In this document: positions 1 to 7,900 of the stretch, one piece after another | Position numbering within the stretch: the stretch's first letter is position 1 | Layout: each line of letters starts with the position of its first letter | Source: Thiomargarita sp. | GTDB taxonomy: Bacteria; Pseudomonadota; Gammaproteobacteria; Beggiatoales; Beggiatoaceae | Assembly (NCBI GenBank): GCA_020721025.1 | Contig: DYNO01000136.1 | Location: 1-9,114, forward strand | Direction of reading: 5' to 3' | Length of the DNA: 9,114 nt | Position numbers and translations under genes: made by a program | The notes under the pieces: model-generated | Told to the model about the DNA's origin: nothing | Seen by the model: only the letters and a program-made list of their open reading frames with translations | Database searches by the model: none

Positions 1-125
1 TTTTCTTTCTTGCCAAAATGTTCACGCAGTTGATTGTAACAATGTCTTACCGTGCCGCAACACTTATTCAGATATTCCTTTTGTGCTTCATTGGGTTGAA
101 GTTCAATTTTATGTGCCAATAACAT
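1..125 (-). CDS. tnpB: TnpB-family (IS200/IS605 OrfB) RNA-guided nuclease, N-terminal part
   Basis: This is the first 41 codons of a gene that runs off the left edge. The translation begins MLLAHKIELQPNEAQKEYL and continues with CCGTVRHCYNQLREHFGKKE. That pattern, a short beta strand (HKIEL-P) followed by a Q/K-rich helix and then CG.VR..YN.L, is the typical start of the N-terminal region of TnpB/OrfB proteins of IS200/IS605 and IS1341-type elements. The catalytic RuvC domain and zinc ribbon would lie outside the window, so intactness cannot be judged. The ATG at 123-125 is supported by a strong Shine-Dalgarno, GAGGAAG on the minus strand (133-139), 7 nt upstream. A near-consensus promoter lies further upstream. 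Known members are programmable nucleases guided by an RNA from the element's 3' end, which is not visible here. No tnpA is visible on this side. Confidence 0.82.
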   Translation of the reverse strand, partial: MLLAHKIELQPNEAQKEYLNKCCGTVRHCYNQLREHFGKKE

Positions 126-140
126 CGCTTAACTTCCTCA

Positions 141-195
141 GACAGGTTACATTTAAGTCATGACGAGGATTCTAATGTGCTATGCTTTACCTGTC
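141..195. repeat. inverted repeat GACAGGT / ACCTGTC, possible IS left-end structure
   Basis: A perfect 7-bp inverted repeat (141-147 and 189-195) encloses the tnpB promoter -10 region and the presumed transcription start. IS200/IS605 elements carry subterminal hairpins rather than terminal inverted repeats, so this could be part of the left end. The 41-nt loop and short stem make that uncertain. TTGAC (193-197, minus strand) matches the target pentanucleotide known for some elements such as ISDra2, but it also forms part of the -35 box. Confidence 0.25.
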
Positions 196-197
196 AA
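169..197 (-). promoter_or_regulatory. sigma70-type promoter for tnpB
   Basis: Read on the minus strand, this is TTGACA (192-197), 17 nt, then TAGAAT (169-174). The -35 is perfect, the -10 matches 5 of 6 bases, and the spacing is optimal. Transcription would begin near 162, about 37 nt before the tnpB start codon. The -35 box lies only 11 nt past the stop codon of the neighbouring exported-protein gene. Confidence 0.65.
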
Positions 198-208
198 TAC
201 TTTTTGGG

Positions 209-520
209 TTATAGACCTGTTTTACTTGGTGTTAAAGATTTCAAATGGGTTCTATATTGCCCATCCTTCTTGGAAAACTCTTGAATCTGATCACTTTTTT
301 TTAATGTGGCAAGCACCGTTCCATCGATTTTGGGTAATTCCTTTTCCTTGCTCAAAAGGAAGTCAAGCATTTTCTCATCAGACGGAATCTTCTCATACAA
401 ATGAACACTCGAAAAGGCAATCGAATAGTTCTTTGGTTTAGATTCAGTTGTGGCAGCGGGCGCACTGATTGCACAAAAAAAGCCAAACCATAATATGATA
501 TACTGCATTTTTTTAGTCAC
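209..520 (-). CDS. small predicted exported protein, unknown function
   Basis: This encodes about 103 residues, and I do not recognise the family. I chose the GTG at 518-520 because AAGGTGAG (minus strand, just upstream) lies at normal Shine-Dalgarno distance and the product then begins MTKKMQYIILW. The in-frame GTG at 527-529 has the Shine-Dalgarno overlapping it, and the ATG at 506-508 is rather far from it. The N-terminus looks like a signal peptide: two lysines, a hydrophobic stretch (YIILWFGFFCAI), then APAA as a likely signal peptidase I site near residues 20-23. The remaining ~80 residues are charged and lysine-rich, with no cysteine, which suggests a small periplasmic or secreted protein. 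The gene ends 11 nt from the tnpB -35 box, so its 3' end may have been cut by insertion of the element. Confidence 0.55.
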   Translation of the reverse strand: MTKKMQYIILWFGFFCAISAPAATTESKPKNYSIAFSSVHLYEKIPSDEKMLDFLLSKEKELPKIDGTVLATLKKSDQIQEFSKKDGQYRTHLKSLTPSKTGL

Positions 521-553
521 TTGACTCACCTTGTATCCATAAAATTATTTTTA

Positions 554-562
554 ATTATAACA
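554..562 (-). promoter_or_regulatory. extended -10 promoter for the exported-protein gene
   Basis: On the minus strand this reads TGTTATAAT, a perfect TATAAT -10 with the TG-N extension. No good -35 is present, which is tolerated in extended -10 promoters. Transcription would start near 547, about 27 nt before the GTG at 520. The site lies in the short divergent gap shared with the symporter gene. Confidence 0.45.
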
Positions 563-595
563 TTCATTCATTTAGTTTTCTTTGGAGCACACCTC

Positions 596-2644
596 ATGGC
601 ATGGCTACTGATCGTTGTTATTTTATTATATTGGTTTTACTGTGCTTTTCCCTATCGACAAGAAGTTGAAACGCCCGAAACAGCCAGAGCATATTTTATC
701 GCAGATCGGCAACTTCCTTCAGATTGGTACATTTTAGCCGCCACGGCAACGTCATTTTCTGGTTGGACATTTGTCAGTCATCCCGGCATGATTTACGACA
801 AGGGATTTCAAACCTCTTTTATTTCTTTTTATGCCATCACCATTGCGTTTTCAGGCATGTTGTTCCTAAAGCGACAGTGGATCATTGGCAAACGTTATAA
901 CTGCATTACGCCGGGCGATATGTTTGGGGAATATTTCAAAAGTGAATATCTCGGCAAATTTGACCTGCTGAAAATACTTATCTCTACTGTTGCAATATTA
1001 TTTTCAGTCCTATACATTGCAGTGCAACTCCGTGCTTCTGGTTATCTCATCAATACTTTAATACAGGGTTCACCGGGAGGATTGCCCTCGTTTGTGTTGG
1101 TTTGGGTAAATGAAAGCACTGCAACAATAACCCTTGCACTATTTCTATTGTTGTATGTAGTCCCCAAGGGCTTGAAACAAGTGGCATTTGTGGATAGAAT
1201 GCAATTCGTGTTACAAACGCTCGGCATGATTATCATCGGAATATTGGTACTGCACTACATTGGTGGTCTTGAAAAACTTGCAGAAGGTTTAAAATATCTT
1301 TCCAGTTATGACCATATCCGTAACCCATTCTCTCCAGATCAATATAGCCACTACTTCTCAATACCGGGTATCTTCCAACCTGTTCATAACTTTAAAGAAG
1401 CAGAAGCAGGAGGATGGACGGGAATGTTGCTATTAACTTTCATGTTGGCACTGATGGGCATTCAAACCTCTCCCGCTTTTACAATGTGGGCATTTGCCAA
1501 TGAGAGCCCCAAAGGTTTTTGGATACAGCAAGTTATTTTTTCATCGCTCATCGTTGGTCTTGTCATGCTCATATTTACGACTATTCAAGGGATTGGTGCC
1601 CATTTCTTAGTTGGCGGTTCTGATTTTGCATTGGCGCATCCAGAAATTGTTAACTCTTTATTCAATGAGGAAGTTTTGAAACAAGATGGTAAATTTGTAT
1701 CGGATAAACTTATTCCGAACATCATTCTACATATATTTCAAGATGGGAATTTGTACATCATCGCGCTCTTTTTAGCGATTGCTGGTCTTGCTGCAATGCA
1801 ATCAACCGCCTCTTCCTATATTCTGACCGTAGGCGCAATTATCACACGTGATCTGCTTGGTGTTAGAGGTGAACCTAAGAAAGAGCAAGAAATCCAAATA
1901 GGAGATGAATCCCAGAAAAAGCAAGAAAAGCTGCAAATAAACACCGGAAGATTTGCGTCCACAGTTATCGTTATTTTAGCCATTATTCTAGCCCTGATTT
2001 TTCCAAGTGGACAAGTCGCGTTATGGGGCGGTTTAGCGGTTGCGTTTGGTTTGCAAATGGTGCCTGCATTGGTAGCGATCTGTTGGTATCCCTTTCTCAC
2101 AAGAACAGGAATTATTTGGGGACTCTCCCTTGGTATTCTTACAGTTATCTTTACTGAAAATCCTTTTGATATATTCAATCGACTTGGTTTTGACAACCCA
2201 ATGCGCTGGCCCCTGACAATCCATTCCGCTGCTTGGGGATTGCTTGTAAATTTTGTTGTTGCCTTCATCGTTTCAATCTTCACTCAATACGAAGACGAAA
2301 AAGAAATTCGCAATAAACATCATGATTTTCTTAAACAATATAATTTACCACAAGAGAAACAATATCTCAAGCCCTTTGCATGGTTATTTGTACTGACTTG
2401 GTTTTTTCTCGCAGTCGGACCGGGTGCGGCACTGATTGGCAACGATTTCTTTGGCAATCCAAACGATCCCAGTTCATGGTGGTTTTTGGGAGCGGTTCCC
2501 ATTTGGGCGTGGCAAGCGGTTTTTTGGGCAATCGGTGTGTTTATGATGTGGTTTCTTGCGTATTACATGGAAATGTCCACCATGTCCGATAAACAAATTG
2601 CTCAAGTAGAACTTGCTTCCGCTGAGCCCGCAACTACCAAGTAA
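596..2644 (+). CDS. sodium:solute symporter (SSS family), large variant
   Basis: This inner-membrane transporter has 682 residues and resembles the PutP/PanF-type sodium:solute symporter family. The ATG at 596 is chosen because GGAG (584-587) lies 8 nt upstream; the frame extends back to a TTG at 521 without a ribosome site. Residues 1-17 form the first hydrophobic helix. A family-like block follows at 36-70 (ADRQLPSDWY, then ATSFSGWTF and GMIYDKG). The stretch AIAGLAAMQSTASS (394-407) matches the family's sodium-site helix, with S403 and T404 as likely ligands. About 13 or more hydrophobic helices are visible. At 682 residues it is longer than the ~500 of typical PutP. It carries a charged insertion at 424-450 (GEPKKEQEIQIGDESQ) and extra helices near 595-612 and 635-656. 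The substrate cannot be predicted. No partner gene is evident; the next gene has its own promoter. Confidence 0.9.
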   Translation: MAWLLIVVILLYWFYCAFPYRQEVETPETARAYFIADRQLPSDWYILAATATSFSGWTFVSHPGMIYDKGFQTSFISFYAITIAFSGMLFLKRQWIIGKRYNCITPGDMFGEYFKSEYLGKFDLLKILISTVAILFSVLYIAVQLRASGYLINTLIQGSPGGLPSFVLVWVNESTATITLALFLLLYVVPKGLKQVAFVDRMQFVLQTLGMIIIGILVLHYIGGLEKLAEGLKYLSSYDHIRNPFSPDQYSHYFSIPGIFQPVHNFKEAEAGGWTGMLLLTFMLALMGIQTSPAFTMWAFANESPKGFWIQQVIFSSLIVGLVMLIFTTIQGIGAHFLVGGSDFALAHPEIVNSLFNEEVLKQDGKFVSDKLIPNIILHIFQDGNLYIIALFLAIAGLAAMQSTASSYILTVGAIITRDLLGVRGEPKKEQEIQIGDESQKKQEKLQINTGRFASTVIVILAIILALIFPSGQVALWGGLAVAFGLQMVPALVAICWYPFLTRTGIIWGLSLGILTVIFTENPFDIFNRLGFDNPMRWPLTIHSAAWGLLVNFVVAFIVSIFTQYEDEKEIRNKHHDFLKQYNLPQEKQYLKPFAWLFVLTWFFLAVGPGAALIGNDFFGNPNDPSSWWFLGAVPIWAWQAVFWAIGVFMMWFLAYYMEMSTMSDKQIAQVELASAEPATTK

Positions 2645-2678
2645 CTGTTCTTGAAAGATAACATGCTGCCATGTGACA

Positions 2679-2700
2679 TCAACTCTCTGATGAGGGTTGA
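2679..2700 (+). terminator. hairpin after the symporter gene, weak terminator candidate
   Basis: TCAACTCTC, loop TGAT, GAGGGTTGA forms a 9-bp stem with one G-T pair, 35 nt after the symporter stop codon. Only ATTT follows, so the U-tract is poor. A smaller dyad, ACATG-CTGC-CATGT (2661-2674), lies just before it. Confidence 0.4.
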
Positions 2701-2778
2701 ATTTCAAGGCATTTCAAGCATTGACAATGAATAAATCTCAGTTATTTGGAAATTTTCAAGTAGTTGCTGGCATTGTCA

Positions 2779-2807
2779 CTGACACGTTAGAAAAAAAGAG
2801 TTACACT
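2779..2807 (+). promoter_or_regulatory. sigma70-like promoter for the dynamin-like GTPase gene
   Basis: CTGACA (2779-2784, 5 of 6 to TTGACA), exactly 17 nt, then TACACT (2802-2807, 4 of 6 to TATAAT). Transcription from about 2814 would give a leader of roughly 55 nt before the ATG at 2869. Confidence 0.4.
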
Positions 2808-2868
2808 ATTCGGTAGAAGCGATAATTGTGTCGATCACCCCTACCTTTTGTGCCACAGGAAACGTGCT

Positions 2869-4338
2869 ATGTCTGAAAACACTGAGCAAAGACTTAAAGA
2901 TTTAGAAACGCATCTGCAACAAGAAAATGATGTACTCTTTGATGTAGTAAAAATCTTTCGTAAACTTGACCACATTGCGTATGAATTGGGAATTTTGGAT
3001 GAAGATCAATCTTATGCGACACGGGTCTCGTGGTGGCCCATGGTGTCTATCTTGGGCACTTTCTCTGCGGGAAAATCCAGTTTTATCAATTACTACTTGG
3101 GACGTGAATTACAACGCACGGGTAATCAAGCAGTTGACGATAAATTCACAGTCATTAGTTTTACTCACGATGCCAACAGTAGCACCTTGCCCGGCATCGC
3201 ACTCGATTCTGACCCACGTTTTCCTTTCTACCAAATCAGCCGCGATATTGCCGAAATAACCACACGCGATGGGCAACGGGTTGATGCGTATTTACAATTG
3301 AAAACCTGTAACTGCAAAATTTTAAAAGGGAAAATCATCATTGACTCGCCGGGCTTCGACGCAGACAGTCAGCGCACCGAAACGCTAAAAATTACCAAAC
3401 ATATCATTGATTTATCGGATTTGGTCTTGGTATTTTTCGATGCCCGTCATCCTGAACCCGGCGCAATGCGTGACACGTTACAACATCTGGTGACCGAAAC
3501 CATCAATCGCCCAGATTCCAATAAATTCATGTACATCCTCAATCAAGTTGACATCACTGCACGCGAGGATAATTTGGAAGAAGTGGTCGCAGCATGGCAA
3601 CGTTCTCTCGCCAGCGCCGGCTTGACCGCGGGGCGTTTCCACCGGATTTACAACCCCAATGCCGCAGTGACGATAGCAGACAATACCATGAGAGAGCGCA
3701 TGGAAGCCAAAAATATCGTTGATATGAACGAGATACGTGAACGGATGAATCAAGTGGGGATTGAACGGGCGTATCGAATTGTCGGCGTGCTTGAATACAC
3801 AGCGAAGGAAATTGAATACAAAATTGTTCCACAATTACAAGAATTAATTTCAAGTTGGAAACGCAAAGTGTTGATTTTCGACATTGTTGTCTATGGTGTT
3901 CTCGCCATGATTGCCCTTGCTACCATCAAAAATTTAGGTTTGGTTCTCAAACTGCCTACAGACCCAACGATTTGGTGGAGTGCCGTTGGTGGCACAGCTT
4001 TTGTTATCCTATTGATTCACTACAAGATTGCAAAATGGATTGGCAAACGCATGTACGCACGGCTGTTACAGGTGGAAGATACCAATTATAATAATGAAGG
4101 ATTGGCGCGAGCATTTCGGCGTAACACTGGCTTTTGGCGGATTTTATTGATGCCATTGCTTTCTGAACCCGCTGGTTGGAGTGATTACATGCGCAAACGG
4201 GTGCGTGGGGTACTCGCTGATTTAAATCAATATATTCAAGTAGTCAACAATCGTTTTACCAATCCCTCCGGCAAAGAAGCCTCGAGCAAAGAAACTGGCA
4301 ACAATACGGACAGTAATTCAGACATTGTTGTGGGTTAA
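2869..4338 (+). CDS. dynamin-like (EHD-type) GTPase with C-terminal membrane segments
   Basis: This 489-residue protein belongs to the dynamin-like GTPase superfamily, whose members bind and remodel membranes. The ATG at 2869 is chosen because AGGA (2857-2860) lies 8 nt upstream; a TTG at 2848 is less likely. The GTPase motifs are in order: G1 GTFSAGKS (63-70), a likely G2 threonine in DKFTV (T94), G3 DSPG (159-162) and G4 NQVD (225-228). An N-terminal helical stretch (1-45) precedes the G domain, and a helical region with many charged residues (275-330) follows it. Two hydrophobic segments (about 334-360 and 369-386) form a likely membrane hairpin or paddle. The last ~25 residues are Ser/Asn/Lys-rich and probably disordered. 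The G-domain pattern with DSPG and the short EHD-like spacing suggest an EHD-type member. Known bacterial dynamins act in membrane repair, fusion or phage tolerance; which applies here is unknown. It seems to be transcribed on its own. Confidence 0.85.
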   Translation: MSENTEQRLKDLETHLQQENDVLFDVVKIFRKLDHIAYELGILDEDQSYATRVSWWPMVSILGTFSAGKSSFINYYLGRELQRTGNQAVDDKFTVISFTHDANSSTLPGIALDSDPRFPFYQISRDIAEITTRDGQRVDAYLQLKTCNCKILKGKIIIDSPGFDADSQRTETLKITKHIIDLSDLVLVFFDARHPEPGAMRDTLQHLVTETINRPDSNKFMYILNQVDITAREDNLEEVVAAWQRSLASAGLTAGRFHRIYNPNAAVTIADNTMRERMEAKNIVDMNEIRERMNQVGIERAYRIVGVLEYTAKEIEYKIVPQLQELISSWKRKVLIFDIVVYGVLAMIALATIKNLGLVLKLPTDPTIWWSAVGGTAFVILLIHYKIAKWIGKRMYARLLQVEDTNYNNEGLARAFRRNTGFWRILLMPLLSEPAGWSDYMRKRVRGVLADLNQYIQVVNNRFTNPSGKEASSKETGNNTDSNSDIVVG

Positions 4339-4359
4339 TTGACCCGAATAGAATGAATT

Positions 4360-4444
4360 TCGTCAGAATTTTGGTTATCAAATGACTGACGATGACCTTG
4401 ACATGTTACCGCCGTAATTTTCCAAATGTTTAGAAACGGCGGTA
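4360..4444. repeat. two successive dyads between the dynamin and DUF1841 genes
   Basis: The 128-bp gap holds TCGTCAG (4360-4366) with CTGACGA (4386-4392), and then TACCGCCGT (4407-4415) with ACGGCGGTA (4436-4444). The second is a perfect 9-bp GC-rich stem with a 20-nt loop. Neither is followed by a T-run, so a simple intrinsic terminator is not supported. The second dyad ends 22 nt before the DUF1841 start and could be an operator or leader structure. Confidence 0.4.
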
Positions 4445-4466
4445 GTATTACCCATCTTAATTTCTT

Positions 4467-4889
4467 ATGCTACTCACTCAACATCGTGACCAAAGTCGCC
4501 AGTTTTTTCTGCAAGTTTGGCAAAAATATCAACAGCATATCCCATTAGAACCATTGGAAGCTGTGATACTTGATGTGATTTTGGCACATCCTGAATATCA
4601 TGCTTATTTGACGGAAGAATTTCTGGATAAAGATTATCGTCCCGATCAATTTGAAGACAATCCATTTTTGCATCTCGGACTGCATATCGCGATACAAGAA
4701 CAACTACAAACTGATCGCCCCGCGGGAATTCGGACGCTGTATCAAACGTTAAAGCCTCATTTTGAAGATATTCATTCGTTGGAACATCAGATGATGCTGT
4801 GTTTGGCGCAAACCTTGTTACAAGCCCAAGTGCAACAAACCATGCCAGATGAAAATCATTACTTGAGCTGTTTGAAACAGGCGATTTGA
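4467..4889 (+). CDS. DUF1841 family protein
   Basis: This 140-residue soluble protein is clearly of the DUF1841 family. The hallmarks are an early QSRQFFLQVWQKY stretch, PLEAVILDVILAHPEYH (about 29-45), the signature block NPFLHLGLHIAIQEQ (65-79), DRPAGIR (83-89), and HQMMLCLAQTL near 107-117. The length matches what I recall for the family, and no membrane segment or signal peptide is visible. The molecular function of DUF1841 is not established, and the sequence offers no catalytic motif I recognise. The ATG at 4467 fits the usual family start, but no clear Shine-Dalgarno precedes it; the nearest G-rich stretch lies within the upstream dyad. The gene is convergent with the restriction-modification gene. 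Confidence 0.85.
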   Translation: MLLTQHRDQSRQFFLQVWQKYQQHIPLEPLEAVILDVILAHPEYHAYLTEEFLDKDYRPDQFEDNPFLHLGLHIAIQEQLQTDRPAGIRTLYQTLKPHFEDIHSLEHQMMLCLAQTLLQAQVQQTMPDENHYLSCLKQAI

Positions 4890-4919
4890 TATTATTTATA
4901 ACTCAATAGGTTAGATGTT

Positions 4920-4948
4920 CCCCCCCTTTACCAAAGGGGGCTGGGGGG
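4920..4948. repeat. C/G-rich palindrome between convergent genes, dispersed-repeat type
   Basis: CCCCCTTT (4922-4929), loop ACC, AAAGGGGG (4933-4940) forms a perfect 8-bp stem. It lies in a 7-C run (4920-4926) and is followed by CT and a second run of six G (4943-4948), so alternative pairings exist. It sits in the 64-bp gap between convergent genes and could end transcription from both sides, although neither strand shows a proper U-run. From general knowledge, similar CCCCCTTT-AAAGGGGG units recur between genes in some large-genome bacteria, such as cyanobacteria and large sulfur bacteria. Confidence 0.5.
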
Positions 4949-4953
4949 ATTTA

Positions 4954-7900
4954 TTAAGTCAATTGCTCAATTTCCCGAACAATACGCACCGTTTCGACGC
5001 TGACATGGCAAACTTTCGCCAATAATTCAATCACTTGTTCCTTGTAATCTGCAAAGCGATACGTGTTAAATTTTTCGCGAATGGTGGCATCTTTGGGCGT
5101 TTTCTCTTTGTATTGGTCTAAAATCCATTCCAACGCCGAGCGATTGCCGAGTTGATACTGCCACGCGCTTTCTGGAATGCTGTTTAATTGCGTTTGGCTG
5201 TCGATTTCAATGCGATGGTTGATTTTATCCGCTTTGAGACGCACTTGATTGATTTTACTCGCCGCGATTTCGACACGGGTGAGCGGATACGGTGTTACGT
5301 CCTCAAAACCGATGTGCAGTTGCATCAGTTGCTGACCTTTTTCAACCCATTGATTAAATTCACGATGAAACGGAATGCGCGGAAATTCTTGTTTTAAGTT
5401 GAGCGCGAATTTTTCTCGATAACGCGGATCATGTAGCACTGCATAAACGTAGTGAAAAATGTCGATTTTTTGAATCGCAGACTCTTGATAATGTTCACAA
5501 AATTGCTTTAATGCCCAATCAGTGATATTTTCTTCACGTTTGCCGTCTTCGGAATATCTGTAAATGGGTAAACATGTATTAGCATCTGGTAAAAAAACAT
5601 CCAAAGAAGGAATCAAGTTGCTTGCGTGACAAGAAAAATCTTTGCCTCTTTTGCCAACAGAAAAACAAATTACTGAATTTTTAGTAGGTTCAGTTTTTAT
5701 TGGAAAAATATTTGGTTGTTCACCAAGTCTATCAATTAGCAAGGATGATAAATAAAGTTTTTTAGTAACAAATGGGCGATACATCACGTCTTGAATGCGT
5801 GAATAATCATAATCTTCCGATTTTTCATCCTGCAAACGCAATTTAAGTGCTTCAGACCACTTAATCCCGCCATCTTCTGTAGTTTGCTTTAATCTGAGTT
5901 TTTCATAATTATCAAGAAAATACTGTACTTTTTTGGCAACGTCATCTGTATTAAATCCATAAACCCATCCATCTCGGTTCGTTGAAATACCCAAGGAATG
6001 CAACTTAAAAATCGCGTGAAGACTTCTCCCCGTTTTCACTTCTTTACTGGCAATCGGCAACCAATCACTCCAATTTTCAGTCGGTTGATTCAGCCACAAG
6101 CCCTGAGCATTCGGACGAATTAAATTAGATGCTCCAGTGCGCGCCAACTTTTCCAGATAATTGGACTTCAACCAACGCAATTTTTCAACGCCACTCATTC
6201 CTTCCGGTGCATGAATATATTGAATTTTACAACCATTTATCTGAGGATTGCGTACAAAAAAACTAATCGTAACACCTGTTTGAATATTAAAAATATTACC
6301 GCCCTGATCGAGTGAAACTTCACTTTTGTCACGCAAATCGCCCAACAAATCGACAATCCAGATTTCTTGAAATTCTTGTGCAACAACTTTACGAAAGCCA
6401 TCAAAACTACGTTTATCTAAAAAAGAACGATTGGTGATAAATCCCACAATACCCTTTTCGCCCAACCGATCCGAAGCCCAGCGAAAGAAACGGATATATG
6501 GGTCATACATCTTCGTTTTTTGAGCTTTACTTTCATGCACATACGTCTCTTTAATCCGCTTATCAATCGCCACCGCCGCGTCATTTTTATTATTATCGTT
6601 CTCATTCTGTTGATTAGCGTTATACGGGGGATTGCCGATAATCACCGGAATTTTGCGTTGATTCTGCGACTTGATACGCAAATGATTCTCATCGGTCAAA
6701 CTGCCAAACAAATCATTCACCGCCCCTTCGTGAGTCCGCTCAAAACCGAGATTTTCCAACGTGTTGACGAAACACAAGCCCTTAAATTCCCGCCATTGCT
6801 CAGTGATTTCATAAAACGTCTGCTCGATATTCAAACAAGCGATGTAATACGACAAAATCGAAATTTCATTCGCGTGAAGTTCCTGCGAAAATTTATAAAT
6901 CAAGCCTTTCTGCTGTCCGCGCCAAAAATCGAGCAAATCGACAATAAAAGTCCCGGTGCCGGTGCACGGGTCTAAAATATCCAGTCCTTTATCAATAAGA
7001 TACTTATCAAAATGCTGGCGGCTCAACCAATCGCACCCAGAAATAATAAAACGGACAGCTTCTTGTGGCGTGTAAACAATGCCCAATTTATCCGCATCTT
7101 TAGGATTGTACGCGGTATAAAAATCTTCATACACCTGTTTCAAAAATGTCTGCTTTTCATGCGAAGTCACGGTACTGGCGGCAGCTTGGCGAATCGCAGC
7201 AAAATACGGCTCTAACCGCTTCAATAAATTTATCCGAGTCTCGCCGCGCAAAAATTTATCTTCCAACTGACCGATGGCGACGGCTAAATGATTTTCACGA
7301 TGAAAATTAGAATTTGGAAACACGGCGCGGAACACTTGATCGGTTAAAATATGCTGAATGAGCATCTCATCAATGTGGTGTTGCGTCACATTTTGACCGA
7401 TAGAACGTTGACACAGCGTTAAAAATGTCTGAGCCTGTTGATGAAACTGCGAATTTTCACGATGCGCTTGATTCAACAATTGCGTCAATGCGACAGAAAC
7501 ATCGGGCAATTCAGTCAAAAATTTATCCCGTGCGAGGCGAAAATTCTGAACTTCGGGCAGTTCGTACTCAAAAAACTGCGTCAATAACTTTTCAAACGCT
7601 TTGGGATTGGCAACCGGACAGCGCGAAATTTCCTCATGACTTTGCAATAAAACGGCGGTGCGAGTGTCTTCAAAAATAATATTGTCGCTGGGATAGCCTT
7701 TCGCCAATTTTGCAGCAATTTCATCATCTAAGACATCCTGCTCGTCCTTCGCTTCCCACCAACCATGCACCAAACGCAGCCGATCAATCAATGCCCCATC
7801 GACTCGAATGAGACCGCTGGTTTTCCTCATTGGATATTCATTCACCAAAATGAGTTGATGCTCTTCAGCGATATTTTTCAACAAATTTTGAAATGCAGCG

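Noticed and set aside
160..441. Open frame of 93 codons on the plus strand
   Set aside because: It overlaps the better supported exported-protein gene on the other strand, has no ribosome site, and its composition (many Trp, Phe, His) looks like an antisense reading.
521..595. Upstream extension of the symporter to a TTG at 521
   Set aside because: The ATG at 596 has GGAG at 8 nt, while the TTG has no ribosome site and would add a second hydrophobic N-terminus.
1816..2283. 155-codon minus-strand open frame inside the symporter gene
   Set aside because: It is fully antisense to a well conserved transporter, with no start signals or recognisable domains.
2721..2749. Perfect TTGACA as a promoter for the GTPase gene
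   Set aside because: No -10 box resembling TATAAT occurs at 15-19 nt downstream; the pair at 2779-2807 fits better.
2727..2816. 29-codon open frame starting MNKSQLFGNFQ between symporter and GTPase genes
   Set aside because: The peptide looks plausible, but there is no ribosome site and it covers the proposed GTPase promoter. Too short to support without homologues.
4398..4427. TTGACA before the DUF1841 gene as a promoter
   Set aside because: The best -10 at 17-18 nt is CCAAAT, only 3 of 6 matches, and it lies in the dyad loop.
6520..6975. 151-codon plus-strand open frame inside the restriction-modification gene
   Set aside because: It is antisense to the methyltransferase core, including the NPPY motif region, so it is a shadow of the real gene.
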